NCBI RefSeq assembly: GCF_000469345.1 | Contig: NZ_KI271123.1 | Coordinates: 1-54,458, forward strand | Source: Eubacterium ramulus ATCC 29099 | GTDB taxonomy: Bacteria; Bacillota; Clostridia; Lachnospirales; Lachnospiraceae | Direction of reading: 5' to 3' | DNA: 54,458 nucleotides | Shown: positions 17,991 through 26,240 of the stretch, in pieces | How positions within the stretch are numbered: the first letter of the stretch is position 1 | Layout: every line of letters begins with the position of its first letter | Notes under the pieces: generated by a model | What the model saw: only the letters and a program-made list of their open reading frames with translations | What the model was told of the DNA's origin: nothing | Database searches by the model: none | Program-made: the position numbers and the translations under genes

Positions 17991-18665
17991 CTATTTTTTA
18001 CAAAATATTCCTCTAAGTACACTCCTTGTTCCTACGTTTATTTTACTCTCATAGGATACTGTTTCATTATATGGTACTAGTGAAACAGTATTTAAGATAT
18101 CCAAGATACGTATTGGCGGCAATAACATCATGTCTAACCCATCTGGTGTAACAAATAAAAATTCTTCTCTTTGTTTATTTAATGTTTCATCAACATATGC
18201 ATTTGAAAATACATTTAGGCAAAGCAACCCTCCTTTTTTTAGAATTCTCGCTGATTCTCTAATTGCCTGTTCAAATTCATCCACTGACGACGTATTATGA
18301 TATATTCCATTTGAAAGAATTATATCTAAACTTTCTGTTTCATACGGAAGTTTTAGCATATTAGCTTTTTGAATATGAACTTTATTCCGTTTCAAACTAT
18401 TTAGTTTCTGAATTTTCATCCAGGTAGCTTTAAGCATATTTTCATGTAAATCGCAAGCCTCCACCCTAAATCCTAATTCAGCCAACATATATGTATTCCG
18501 CCCTCCACCACAGCCTAAATCCAAAACAGTTAAACTTTCTGGATATTTGATAGTTTCAAAAAAACTTCTCCAATAAATAGGTTCTTTGGCTTCTGTAAAC
18601 TCGTCAACAATTGTTCTGCTATTCCAATAGAATTTAGCTATTTCATTCCTATTATATTTATCCAT
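17991..18665 (-). CDS. Class I SAM-dependent methyltransferase
   Basis: A 224-aa Rossmann-fold methyltransferase. Motif I is VLDLGCGGGRNTYML (about 48-62), followed by an acidic residue (EACDLHE) and NILSNGIYHNT-type motif IV (DIILSNGIYHN). The start at 18665 is set by AAAGGAGGG overlapping the end of the HAD gene; one base separates the two genes. It probably methylates an O, N or S atom of the operon's product. No feature identifies the substrate. About 80 bp separate its stop from the next gene. Confidence 0.87.
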   Translation of the reverse strand: MDKYNRNEIAKFYWNSRTIVDEFTEAKEPIYWRSFFETIKYPESLTVLDLGCGGGRNTYMLAELGFRVEACDLHENMLKATWMKIQKLNSLKRNKVHIQKANMLKLPYETESLDIILSNGIYHNTSSVDEFEQAIRESARILKKGGLLCLNVFSNAYVDETLNKQREEFLFVTPDGLDMMLLPPIRILDILNTVSLVPYNETVSYESKINVGTRSVLRGIFCKK

Positions 18666-18666
18666 T

Positions 18667-19488
18667 TTAATCCCTCCTTTCATAGAAATATTTTTCTAAG
18701 AATTCTAAAATTGACGTGCCACCGTTATATTCTAAATATATATCTGCATACTTAGATAAACTATTAGGTATATTTCCAACTCCAACTCCAATGTCAGCTT
18801 CTTTTAACATTTCTACATCATTTTCTCCATTTCCAAAAGCAATAACTGTTGTATCATCAGTATATTGACAAATTTTTTTTATTCGCTCTATTGCAACTCC
18901 TTTAGATGAATATAGAGATACAATATCAAGAATTTTTATCATCTTATTATTAGGATCATTATATAAATTTATTTTTACTCCCAATAATTTCTTTTCCAAT
19001 ATTTTCTTATGTATATTTAAAACTTCTTTTTCATTACTAACTATTGAACATGAAAATACATCTCTAATTTTATTCTTTTTAGCTTTTTCAAGTATTATTT
19101 TGGAACCTTTTTGGACTCTATCATTATTTTTATAATTAAAATTCACCTTCAACTGATGCTCATTTGCAATGTTGACAATTTCCCAAAAACTTTCTATAGG
19201 AATATAATCTCCTTCCAAAATCTTATGACTTTGAAAATCAACAACTGCAGCCCCGTTAAATACAGCTACTGGTAAATTAATTTCTATACCCTTTACAATT
19301 TTATATGCGCTATTCCAATCTCTTGCGGTAATGAACGAAAACTGTAACCCTTCATGTATCATATGATTTATTCTTTCTCTAATCTCATCCGAAACCATAG
19401 CTTTCATATTTAAAAAGGTATCATCTAAATCAGTTATAAATAAGTAACTCTTTATTTTACTACCTCCTTTATAATTGATAACTTTCAA
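18667..19488 (-). CDS. Cof-type HAD phosphatase
   Basis: A HAD-superfamily hydrolase of the Cof/type IIB class, about 260 aa. Motif I is FITDLDDTFLN, the two Asp being nucleophile and acid; motif II is FITAR; motif IV is GNGENDVEML. It would remove phosphate from a sugar- or cofactor-like intermediate. The start is uncertain: the longest frame opens with TTG at 19488, overlapping the aminotransferase, but the strong AAAGGAGG site is followed seven bases later by ATA (19455) exactly where homologues start (xKSYLFITDLD). Either a rare ATA start or the TTG is used. Confidence 0.82.
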   Translation of the reverse strand: MKVINYKGGSKIKSYLFITDLDDTFLNMKAMVSDEIRERINHMIHEGLQFSFITARDWNSAYKIVKGIEINLPVAVFNGAAVVDFQSHKILEGDYIPIESFWEIVNIANEHQLKVNFNYKNNDRVQKGSKIILEKAKKNKIRDVFSCSIVSNEKEVLNIHKKILEKKLLGVKINLYNDPNNKMIKILDIVSLYSSKGVAIERIKKICQYTDDTTVIAFGNGENDVEMLKEADIGVGVGNIPNSLSKYADIYLEYNGGTSILEFLEKYFYERRD

Positions 19489-20530
19489 TAATTTCTTTCA
19501 GAATATCGTATAGTTTTTTAAATCTAATTTCATCACTCGGAATTGTAAAGCGCACAATATTTTTATCTTCTACACCTTTCTCAGTTCCAATTGAAAATGT
19601 AATTACATTTTTTTCTGTTAGAATTTTCCAAAAATCAATTTTCATCTTCTTACATTTAATAACTAATACATTAGTTTCAGATGCCAAAAAAGACAAATAC
19701 CGTGAGCACTCTATTAATCTTTGAATTTTTAACCTATGATTGCAAATTTGACTTTTAATCATTGCTTGAAATGAATTATCATTCATAAGCTTTTTTGCAA
19801 TTAGAATTGTAAAGCCACTCACTGGAAAAACTGCAGTATTACACAACATATACGTCAAAAATTCTTCATTCATGCTCGCATAACCTAAACGTGCACCAGG
19901 TATACCGTAAAATTTTGACATAGACCTTATTATAATTAAATTTAAAAAATCTTGATTTTGCAATAAAAGACTAAAAGAGTGTTCATCATACACTGTGTCC
20001 ATAGAAACTTCATCTACAACGAACAATACATTTGGAAAATCTGTTATCAATTTCTTTATCTCCTGCATTTTAAAACACTGACCAGTTATAGGATTAGGAT
20101 TTGAAATCCAAAGTGCTTCCAACTTTTTTTCTACCAAAGCCTGTTCAATAGAAGCAATAGATATAATCGAATTATTTATTTCTGTAGATACTTTTACATA
20201 TACTGGATCAACTAATGTTTCATAAATTCGATAGAAATTTGGGATTACAACTCCAGTTTTTTTTCCCTTGAGTAATAATGAATTTATCTTCCATATAATA
20301 TCTTCTGATCCACTTCCTAGAAAAAATTTTTTTCCTCCAAATTTCTGCGATAAGTATCTCTTAAATTCCTCATAAATTTGAGCAGGATATTTATTGATTG
20401 AATTAAATATTTCTATATTCGTACATGTTTCACAAATCTTTTTTAATAATTCTGTTTTATCAGAGCTTAAAGAACAATCAATGCTTCCCTCTTGTTTTCT
20501 CAATGTTTCATAATCATCCATGTAATTCAT
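19469..20530 (-). CDS. HisC/CobD-like PLP aminotransferase
   Basis: A 353-aa fold-type I PLP enzyme of the class I/II aminotransferase group, closest in look to histidinol-phosphate aminotransferase and CobD. The PLP lysine is in RSMSKFYGIPGARLGY; the upstream SNPNPITG is the N-P-N/P motif, and FVVDEVSMD holds the PLP-contacting Asp. The C-terminal Arg that binds the substrate carboxylate or phosphate is likely in NIVRFTIPS. The start at 20530 (MNYMDD) is preferred to the upstream GTG because GGAG lies six bases before it. It could aminate a keto-acid or decarboxylate an amino-acid phosphate; the reaction is not resolved. Confidence 0.85.
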   Translation of the reverse strand: MNYMDDYETLRKQEGSIDCSLSSDKTELLKKICETCTNIEIFNSINKYPAQIYEEFKRYLSQKFGGKKFFLGSGSEDIIWKINSLLLKGKKTGVVIPNFYRIYETLVDPVYVKVSTEINNSIISIASIEQALVEKKLEALWISNPNPITGQCFKMQEIKKLITDFPNVLFVVDEVSMDTVYDEHSFSLLLQNQDFLNLIIIRSMSKFYGIPGARLGYASMNEEFLTYMLCNTAVFPVSGFTILIAKKLMNDNSFQAMIKSQICNHRLKIQRLIECSRYLSFLASETNVLVIKCKKMKIDFWKILTEKNVITFSIGTEKGVEDKNIVRFTIPSDEIRFKKLYDILKEIIESYQL

Positions 20531-20545
20531 AACACACTCCACAAT

Positions 20546-21628
20546 TTATATTAATTTCTCAACTTTATATGTGCTATTATTTATTTTTGTAGAAATAACT
20601 CTAATACCGTTCTCTTCAAAAGTTGCTATACACTTTTCTGTATTCTTTGTAATTACAAAAATAGCTGGTCCAACCGAAGATATAGCTAATATTTCTACAT
20701 AACCATCTTTCTTCAAAAATGCAAGTTTATCCATCAATGCTGGAAGTTCAGGATACGTATAGGAACAATTAGCAATACTTCCTTTGTCATATCTATAATC
20801 CCATATCACATCTCCCATTGTTTTAATATCCTGGTGGCATATTGCCGGAAGAAAATAATGCAAAATATTATATGCAATCTCAAATCTATACTTTTCTCCA
20901 CATTTGAAAAACTTCTCTAAATTTTCTTTTTCCTCTTCAAATTGAGTTTTTGAATCACAAAATGAATAATCTAACGGAATTCCTATCAATACTGTATATT
21001 CGTCACTAATGTTGCCTGATGCAACAACAGTGTTTTCTCCTGCTAGAATCAGTACTCCTCCTTCCATTAAACCTGATGCTGCTGAACCTCCTATACACTG
21101 CACAGGATTTAAATACTCTATATCTCCATCGATTTCTTCTCCATAATTTTGAGCTAAGTACTTAACTAAAGTTTCAGGACTTATTGGTTTTCCGAAAATA
21201 TGATTAATAGCTGCCGCTATACCCGCTTGAATACATCCAGTTGAGCCTAATCCACAATGTTTTAAATTATGATAGTTTTTAATATTAACCTCAAACCCTT
21301 TGGTATATCCTAAAGCCTCTTTCATAATTAAACAAGCATGTTTTACAACACTTTCCCTTTCTTCCATCTCCTTATTTACATATATTTTATTCTCATCAAT
21401 GATTTTCACAGTAATTTCAATAAAAATTTGAGTAGAAAAAACCACCTCTCCGGGCGTATATTTCATATTATTGTTTTCCACAATTTTACTAGGATCAATT
21501 GCCATAGCATTTAATCTTGTTGGATATAAAATTGTTATCTCCTTATTTACTGGTTTTACACCATTTATACCTCCAATGGGATTGAAAACAGTCCCTACTT
21601 TAAAATAATCAAAATTTTTTATATTCAT
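20546..21628 (-). CDS. GHMP-superfamily enzyme, RFAP-synthase-like
   Basis: A 360-aa protein with the GHMP fold. The N-terminal strand YPTRLNAMAIDPSKI and the phosphate loop GLGSTGC (126-132) are clear. The downstream CIGGSAASGLMEGGVLI resembles the glycine-rich segment of beta-ribofuranosylaminobenzene 5'-phosphate synthase more than that of sugar kinases. If it is of this type, it would join an aromatic acid to PRPP with loss of CO2, giving a C-riboside; if a kinase, it would phosphorylate a pathway intermediate. The shikimate-boosting DAHP synthase fits the first idea. RBS TAGGAGGAAAAT. Confidence 0.7.
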   Translation of the reverse strand: MNIKNFDYFKVGTVFNPIGGINGVKPVNKEITILYPTRLNAMAIDPSKIVENNNMKYTPGEVVFSTQIFIEITVKIIDENKIYVNKEMEERESVVKHACLIMKEALGYTKGFEVNIKNYHNLKHCGLGSTGCIQAGIAAAINHIFGKPISPETLVKYLAQNYGEEIDGDIEYLNPVQCIGGSAASGLMEGGVLILAGENTVVASGNISDEYTVLIGIPLDYSFCDSKTQFEEEKENLEKFFKCGEKYRFEIAYNILHYFLPAICHQDIKTMGDVIWDYRYDKGSIANCSYTYPELPALMDKLAFLKKDGYVEILAISSVGPAIFVITKNTEKCIATFEENGIRVISTKINNSTYKVEKLI

Positions 21629-21637
21629 ATTTTCCTC

Positions 21638-22705
21638 CTAATATATGCTATCTTCTATTAAAAACCGCAAATTATTTTTATCCAAGTACGATTGTACATG
21701 CAAATTTTCCACTCTAAACTTTTTATTAAGGTATAATTTATTTATCCACTGTTCACAATAATTTTTTTCTTCACTTATGTTTCCTGACTTTGGATAAGTT
21801 TCTAAAAATCCATTTAATGCACTATTCGCAATATATATCTTATTTTCCACTTCAAGTATGGGATCTGTTCCTAATAATCTAAATAAATTCCCATTATACT
21901 GTCTGTTCAAATAGGCAAAAACAACTTCTTCCAACCAACCAATTGGCTTAGAACGCCCTGTAATTTTAAACAATTTAACACCTATATTTTCGTACATTAC
22001 CAAATCCTCTGGTCTAACAAAATTTGCCATTAACAGTTGATAAGGTTTCTGTATTTTAATAGTATTGCATTTCATATGAAAACTTCTATCAGTTATACCT
22101 TTCCCTAAAGCATCATAGTGTTGTTCCCTAAAAGGACATCTTCTTAAGCAACTTTCATTTAACATTATTTCGAAATCAATATTTTTGCCTTTCAAAAATG
22201 TTATTACATTAGTCAATTCAACAAAGTTTCTATTCAAATCATGATGTGCAATAATCTTACTTGGCTTTAATGATATGTACGGTTCAATATCCGCAACTGT
22301 TTTTATTCCAGCAATGGTCGATACATTAATGCGTACTGTGGGATATTTTTTTCTAATAAATCTAAATAATTCTAAAGAACTTATAGTCAAGGAATCTGCT
22401 TTAAAAACGTTAATAATCCATTCTAATTCTTCTTCTAATTCATCATACATTTGCATATTTATTGGTGTGTTAATTAAATATGCAAACTGAATTTTCTGAG
22501 ATTCTAAAAACAATTTTATTTTTCTTGCCTCTTCCCTGGTTGTGTGATGTGCAATTGATTTTTCCCTACCTTGTGGTAATTTTCCATTTGATAATGCACC
22601 GTACATTTCCACAATCTCAATATCTTTTTTTGCTGTAAAAGTTAATATTTTTTTTATAACATTTATATCCCATTGACATGGAATAGTTAATTTTGACTTA
22701 CTCAT
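21638..22705 (-). CDS. U32-family (UbiU/UbiV/TrhP-like) iron-sulfur protein
   Basis: A 355-aa protein of the U32 'peptidase' family. The family pattern is visible in NESCLRRCPFREQHY, HMKCNT and FVRPEDLVMYENIGVKLFKI. Cys186, Cys190 and Cys213, with Cys10 as a possible fourth ligand, resemble the cluster ligands of UbiV. Characterised relatives (UbiU/UbiV, TrhP, RlhA) carry out oxygen-independent hydroxylation, with prephenate as oxygen donor where this has been tested. A hydroxylase of the cluster's product is therefore proposed. AAAGGAGAAGATAAG precedes the ATG. Peptidase activity cannot be excluded. Confidence 0.78.
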   Translation of the reverse strand: MSKSKLTIPCQWDINVIKKILTFTAKKDIEIVEMYGALSNGKLPQGREKSIAHHTTREEARKIKLFLESQKIQFAYLINTPINMQMYDELEEELEWIINVFKADSLTISSLELFRFIRKKYPTVRINVSTIAGIKTVADIEPYISLKPSKIIAHHDLNRNFVELTNVITFLKGKNIDFEIMLNESCLRRCPFREQHYDALGKGITDRSFHMKCNTIKIQKPYQLLMANFVRPEDLVMYENIGVKLFKITGRSKPIGWLEEVVFAYLNRQYNGNLFRLLGTDPILEVENKIYIANSALNGFLETYPKSGNISEEKNYCEQWINKLYLNKKFRVENLHVQSYLDKNNLRFLIEDSIY

Positions 22706-22718
22706 CTTATCTTCTCCT

Positions 22719-23927
22719 TTAAAATGTGTTTTCTAAATCTTTTATAAAATTATCAAGTGATTTTTTTGTAACATGTGGCATAATATATATTTTGTAACAT
22801 ACAATTTCTTCTTCCTGATATTTAATATAAAATCCATCCAATACATATTTTTTTTCAATTTGTTCTGGTAGAAGCCCATTGTTTGTATTTATAAAATGTA
22901 TGCATACCATATTGGTTCCAGGATCTGAAATTACCATCGCTAATTGTTTTTCCTCTAATTTCTGAATTAAATATTCTTTTAATCGAATTAAGTCCTGCAA
23001 AATTTTTTTAAATCCATTTTTTCCTAAGAAATTAAATACTCCCCAACATGCAACCGCAGATGCTGCACTTCTTGAACTAATTAAGGTTTTATCCATAACT
23101 GTTTTTGCATATTTTATTGGTACTTCAATATGTTTTTGCATACCCTTTCTGCACATAAAAATGCCCGATGCAAATGGAATATATCCCATTTTATGAGGAT
23201 CTACTGATATGGAATAAACATATTTATATTTAAAAGCAAATTCACTATCGGATATAAATGGAAAAACTAATCCGCCTATTGCTGCATCAACATGAATATA
23301 AAACTTTATATTATATTGTTTTTCTAATTCTTGAAGCAAATAATTAATTTCTTCAACATTATCTATCGTTCCAGTCATTGTATATCCCACCGTACATACA
23401 ATAATGAACTTCTGTATACCAATACTAAACTTTTTTAAAATATTTTCTTTTAGAGAATTTATATTCATTTGAAACTTTTCTGTATATGGAATATTAATTA
23501 TCTCTGATATTTTCATAAGATTACATGCTTTATCAACAGATTGATGTGTTAAGTCTGTTTTAACCAAACACACATTATCTTCAAAGAAATTCCGTGCAAT
23601 CCAAATCCCCATTATATTTCCTTCGGTTCCACCCGAGGTAACATATCCATCCACATCTTCATCCCCATATAACTGTCCCATCATTTCAATTAGCTCTTTT
23701 TCTAACTGTCTAGTCATGTTAAGTTGCATATTTTTATTTGTAAATGTCCCAACATGATTTTCATTATACTGTATATATTTTGCTAAAATTTCAACACCTA
23801 ATGGATGTGGAGTAGATTGTGGATAGCCAAGAAACACTGCATCTTCTGAAATATAGTTATTACCAACCTCTAAAGATTTTTTTATTCTTTCTAAATCTAA
23901 ACCCTTTTGAGGGAATTCTTTTTTCAT
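22719..23927 (-). CDS. Group II PLP-dependent amino acid decarboxylase
   Basis: A 402-aa decarboxylase of the MfnA/histidine/tyrosine decarboxylase type. The PLP lysine is in SVDPHKMGYIPFA; the VDAAIGG Asp-Ala pair contacts the cofactor, and GYVTSGGTEGN is the phosphate-binding loop. It would turn an amino acid (aromatic or histidine are common substrates) into the amine. First gene of the eleven-gene operon, 13 bp before the U32 gene. The start at 23927 (MKKEFPQ) is preferred over a GTG nine bases upstream because AGGAG sits eight bases before it. An aromatic substrate would agree with the DAHP synthase. Confidence 0.88.
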   Translation of the reverse strand: MKKEFPQKGLDLERIKKSLEVGNNYISEDAVFLGYPQSTPHPLGVEILAKYIQYNENHVGTFTNKNMQLNMTRQLEKELIEMMGQLYGDEDVDGYVTSGGTEGNIMGIWIARNFFEDNVCLVKTDLTHQSVDKACNLMKISEIINIPYTEKFQMNINSLKENILKKFSIGIQKFIIVCTVGYTMTGTIDNVEEINYLLQELEKQYNIKFYIHVDAAIGGLVFPFISDSEFAFKYKYVYSISVDPHKMGYIPFASGIFMCRKGMQKHIEVPIKYAKTVMDKTLISSRSAASAVACWGVFNFLGKNGFKKILQDLIRLKEYLIQKLEEKQLAMVISDPGTNMVCIHFINTNNGLLPEQIEKKYVLDGFYIKYQEEEIVCYKIYIMPHVTKKSLDNFIKDLENTF

Positions 23928-23958
23928 CTCACACACTCCTATCTCATTTTTATATATA

Positions 23959-24029
23959 ACTATACATTATTTTTCTATTATTTACTGCACAATGTAATTT
24001 TTATATGTCATATATGTAATTTTGGGGTT
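23959..24029 (-). promoter_or_regulatory. Operon promoter with LytTR-like repeat pair
   Basis: On the plus strand GTAATTTTTA (23994) and GTAATTTTGG (24016) are direct repeats 22 bp apart; on the minus strand they read AAAATTAC, as in the agrD operator. A TATAGT -10 lies at 23964-23959, exactly 29 bp from the proximal repeat, the same gap as at agrD, and again there is no good -35. This suggests that the AgrA-like regulator activates the operon. Confidence 0.55.
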
Positions 24030-24437
24030 GCTCTTGTGGTATAAACTTTAGAAATAAATATATGCCATATTTAATCATTGTCTCACGATACAGCTTTGTT
24101 ATATAAATACCCCTCGTAATATTGACTTTCTTATATTTCTTTCTCTACAAGATGTTTAAAAATTCAAATCACGAAATTTTAGAAGGTGAAAAATAAATGT
24201 ATAATAATCCTTTACTAATCATTGACAATATACAAAAATTATGAAAATGGGTTCGATACTGAGCATTTTGTGAGCTAGTAAATTTAATAATTAGACATCC
24301 CAGTATCAATGACTGATGCACCTACCCGTTAAATGTTGATATGCAGGTGGACTCTTTCCAACGGTTTGAATACAGTAAATCCGGTTCATTATGTGAGCCT
24401 TTTTCTTGTATTTTATTGCCAGTTTTGGTTCAATTTA
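24030..24437. other. Gene-free AT-rich region
   Basis: About 400 bp upstream of the biosynthetic operon. I see nothing beyond AT-rich DNA; a plus-strand frame at 24341-24553 lacks a ribosome site and overlaps the better minus-strand frame at 24438-24605. Confidence 0.4.
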
Positions 24438-24605
24438 CTATTTTTCAATCTTTACTTCCGGATACTTCTCAAAGTCAAAAAAATATTCTATATGGTGCTT
24501 TAATCTTTTTATTTCTTCCTCTGACATTTTCAAAAACATTTTATATCCATTAAATTTTCTCCCTGTATTTTTCTTTATATATGGTTTTATATAGTTTGAA
24601 TTCAT
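24438..24605 (-). CDS. Possible 55-aa small protein
   Basis: A minus-strand frame starting MNSNYIKPYIKKNTGRKFNG and ending KYPEVKIEK, basic at the N-terminus and rich in helical, charged residues (MSEEEIKRLKHHIEYFF) after that. Composition looks like a real small protein, but only a weak AAGATAG lies before the ATG. Upstream on the same strand (24666-24750) there is another short reading frame with good AAAGGGGGGGG and AGGAG sites (starts MNLGEECVMKNTGGKVSRTI, 26 aa). Both precede the biosynthetic operon. Function unknown. Confidence 0.35.
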   Translation of the reverse strand: MNSNYIKPYIKKNTGRKFNGYKMFLKMSEEEIKRLKHHIEYFFDFEKYPEVKIEK

Positions 24606-24806
24606 TTTCTATCTTGTATGTTAACTATTACATTTGTGGTCCCTTTCCCTTTAATTAAGACTCTTATTAACGATAGTTCTTGATACCTTTCCTCCTGTAT
24701 TTTTCATAACACACTCTTCTCCTAGGTTCATAGTTTTCCCCCCCCTTTAATACATATTTTTATATCTAACGTCCTCTTTCCTCACTAAAATTCTCAAAAA
24801 TATAAA

Positions 24807-24842
24807 AAGACATCAATTATCCAAAAAATAATCGATGTCCTT
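24807..24842 (-). terminator. Likely terminator
   Basis: An imperfect 14-bp stem (AAGGACATCGATTAT / ATAATTGATGTCTT) followed by TTTTATATTTTT on the minus strand, 400 bp beyond the AraC gene. Confidence 0.55.
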
Positions 24843-25248
24843 ATATATAGATAGTACACATTGCAACAAAATTCCACTTCTGAAATTATTTCAAAATAAA
24901 AAACTAAATTTTCAAATTTATTGAAATTAAAGTATGCGTCATAGAACTGGTATCCTCTAATTCCAGTTTTATCAATTAGGATATTCTTCCTAGATATTCC
25001 TATTTGCTCTGAATGTTCTCATAAAAGAAGCATTTTTTATTCCAAAATTAATTTTATCATATAACTTTCCAACAGAAGATTTCAAGGTATATCTCATATT
25101 TTGACAAAATATAATTTCACATACTCATCCAATACATTCTTATAAAACAAAAACTCCTACTTCGATTTTGGGTATATACTTTTATATTCATAGTAGTACA
25201 AAAAATAAGGCTTTTCTATCTTCCATTTGGAGATTTTGAAAAAATCCT
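24843..25248. other. Gene-free region after the AraC gene
   Basis: AT-rich DNA with no open frame of note and no strong structure apart from a weak hairpin (GGAGATTTT / AAAATCCTC, 25218-25240) directly after the AraC stop. Confidence 0.4.
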
Positions 25249-26094
25249 CTACTTTCCCCACCATGTTTTCCGATATTCGCTAGGTGTCCGCCCATACTTC
25301 TGTTGAAAAGCCCTGTTAAATGTCCGCTGGCTTTCAAATCCGGCTTCCAGATAAATATCTGTAATCCTTCTATCTGTATTTTCCAGCAGAGAAGAGGCAT
25401 AGTTCAGCCGGATTTCGTTCAAATACTGATTAAAATTCGTATGAAAGATACCAGAAAAGACTTTTGATAAGGCAAACTTATTGATCCCAAGGGCTTCTGC
25501 CACACTTCCAAGTGTCAGTTCTTCCTGAAAATGGGATAACAGATATGTCATAACAGAATATATCAGATCATTACTCCCCACACGGTCTTTTTCTATAAAT
25601 TGAAGCATATTGTTACACTGATACAAAATAATCTGTAAATAAGCCTGCCCCACGATTTCATTGACCTTCTCTCCACTTATCAGACATTCCAGAGAATTTT
25701 TAATCTCATAAGGAAGATTCTCTTTTTTGATGACTGGATTTTCCGGACATTTTTTCTGCAGCAAAGCCATAAATGGCCCGCTAAGTTCCAGAGAAGCATA
25801 AATCTGGTACACTTCATTGCTTTCTTTTGAAAATACCTGATAATGGTGGATCAGGTCCGGAAAAACGACTGCAAAGTCCCCTTTTTCCATATGATATAGT
25901 TCATATCCAACGCCAAGCTCCAGCTCCCCTTTTGTCACATATACCAGTTCTATGGCATTGTGAAGATGCGGGGGAACGTGATGCGGTTTTTTCCTTATCA
26001 TACTGAACTTTTCTGTTTTTTCTTCATAAGACGGCTGCATTCTGTTTTCCCCCTTCTCTTCAAGATTTGGCTGTTTCTTTTTTTCATTTGGCAC
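25249..26094 (-). CDS. AraC-family regulator of the lactose operon
   Basis: A 281-aa cupin-AraC protein. Residues about 40-110 form the sugar-sensing cupin (PPHLHNAIELVYVTKGELEL and KGDFAVVFPDLIHHYQ), and 180-278 hold two HTH motifs (LGSVAEALGINKFALSKVFS; YLEAGFESQRTFNRAFQQKYG). It lies on the same strand just after the GPH transporter and beta-galactosidase genes, so it most likely activates them in response to a galactoside. The GTG at 26094 has GGGGAGG six bases upstream; an ATG at 26040 with GAAGGGGG is an alternative start. Confidence 0.85.
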   Translation of the reverse strand: MPNEKKKQPNLEEKGENRMQPSYEEKTEKFSMIRKKPHHVPPHLHNAIELVYVTKGELELGVGYELYHMEKGDFAVVFPDLIHHYQVFSKESNEVYQIYASLELSGPFMALLQKKCPENPVIKKENLPYEIKNSLECLISGEKVNEIVGQAYLQIILYQCNNMLQFIEKDRVGSNDLIYSVMTYLLSHFQEELTLGSVAEALGINKFALSKVFSGIFHTNFNQYLNEIRLNYASSLLENTDRRITDIYLEAGFESQRTFNRAFQQKYGRTPSEYRKTWWGK

Positions 26095-26153
26095 GCACTC
26101 CCTCCCCTGATACGCTATAATAAAGCCAGAAATCAGGAAAGGAGGACACCAAC

Positions 26154-26240
26154 ATGAAAAAACTGATTAACTATTTAGAAAAAATTATGGATTTCTATGC
26201 TGCTTATTTTAATTGTACCAATTATCATCTTCCTCTTTAA
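26154..26240 (+). CDS. Possible 28-aa peptide or truncated gene
   Basis: A plus-strand frame, MKKLINYLEKIMDFYAAYFN onward, behind a very strong AGGAAAGGAGG and with a TATAAT at 26116-26121. It runs antisense into the end of the transporter gene, where it stops at 26240. The signals are better than expected by chance, so it may be the front of a gene replaced when the lactose genes arrived. Confidence 0.3.
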   Translation: MKKLINYLEKIMDFYAAYFNCTNYHLPL

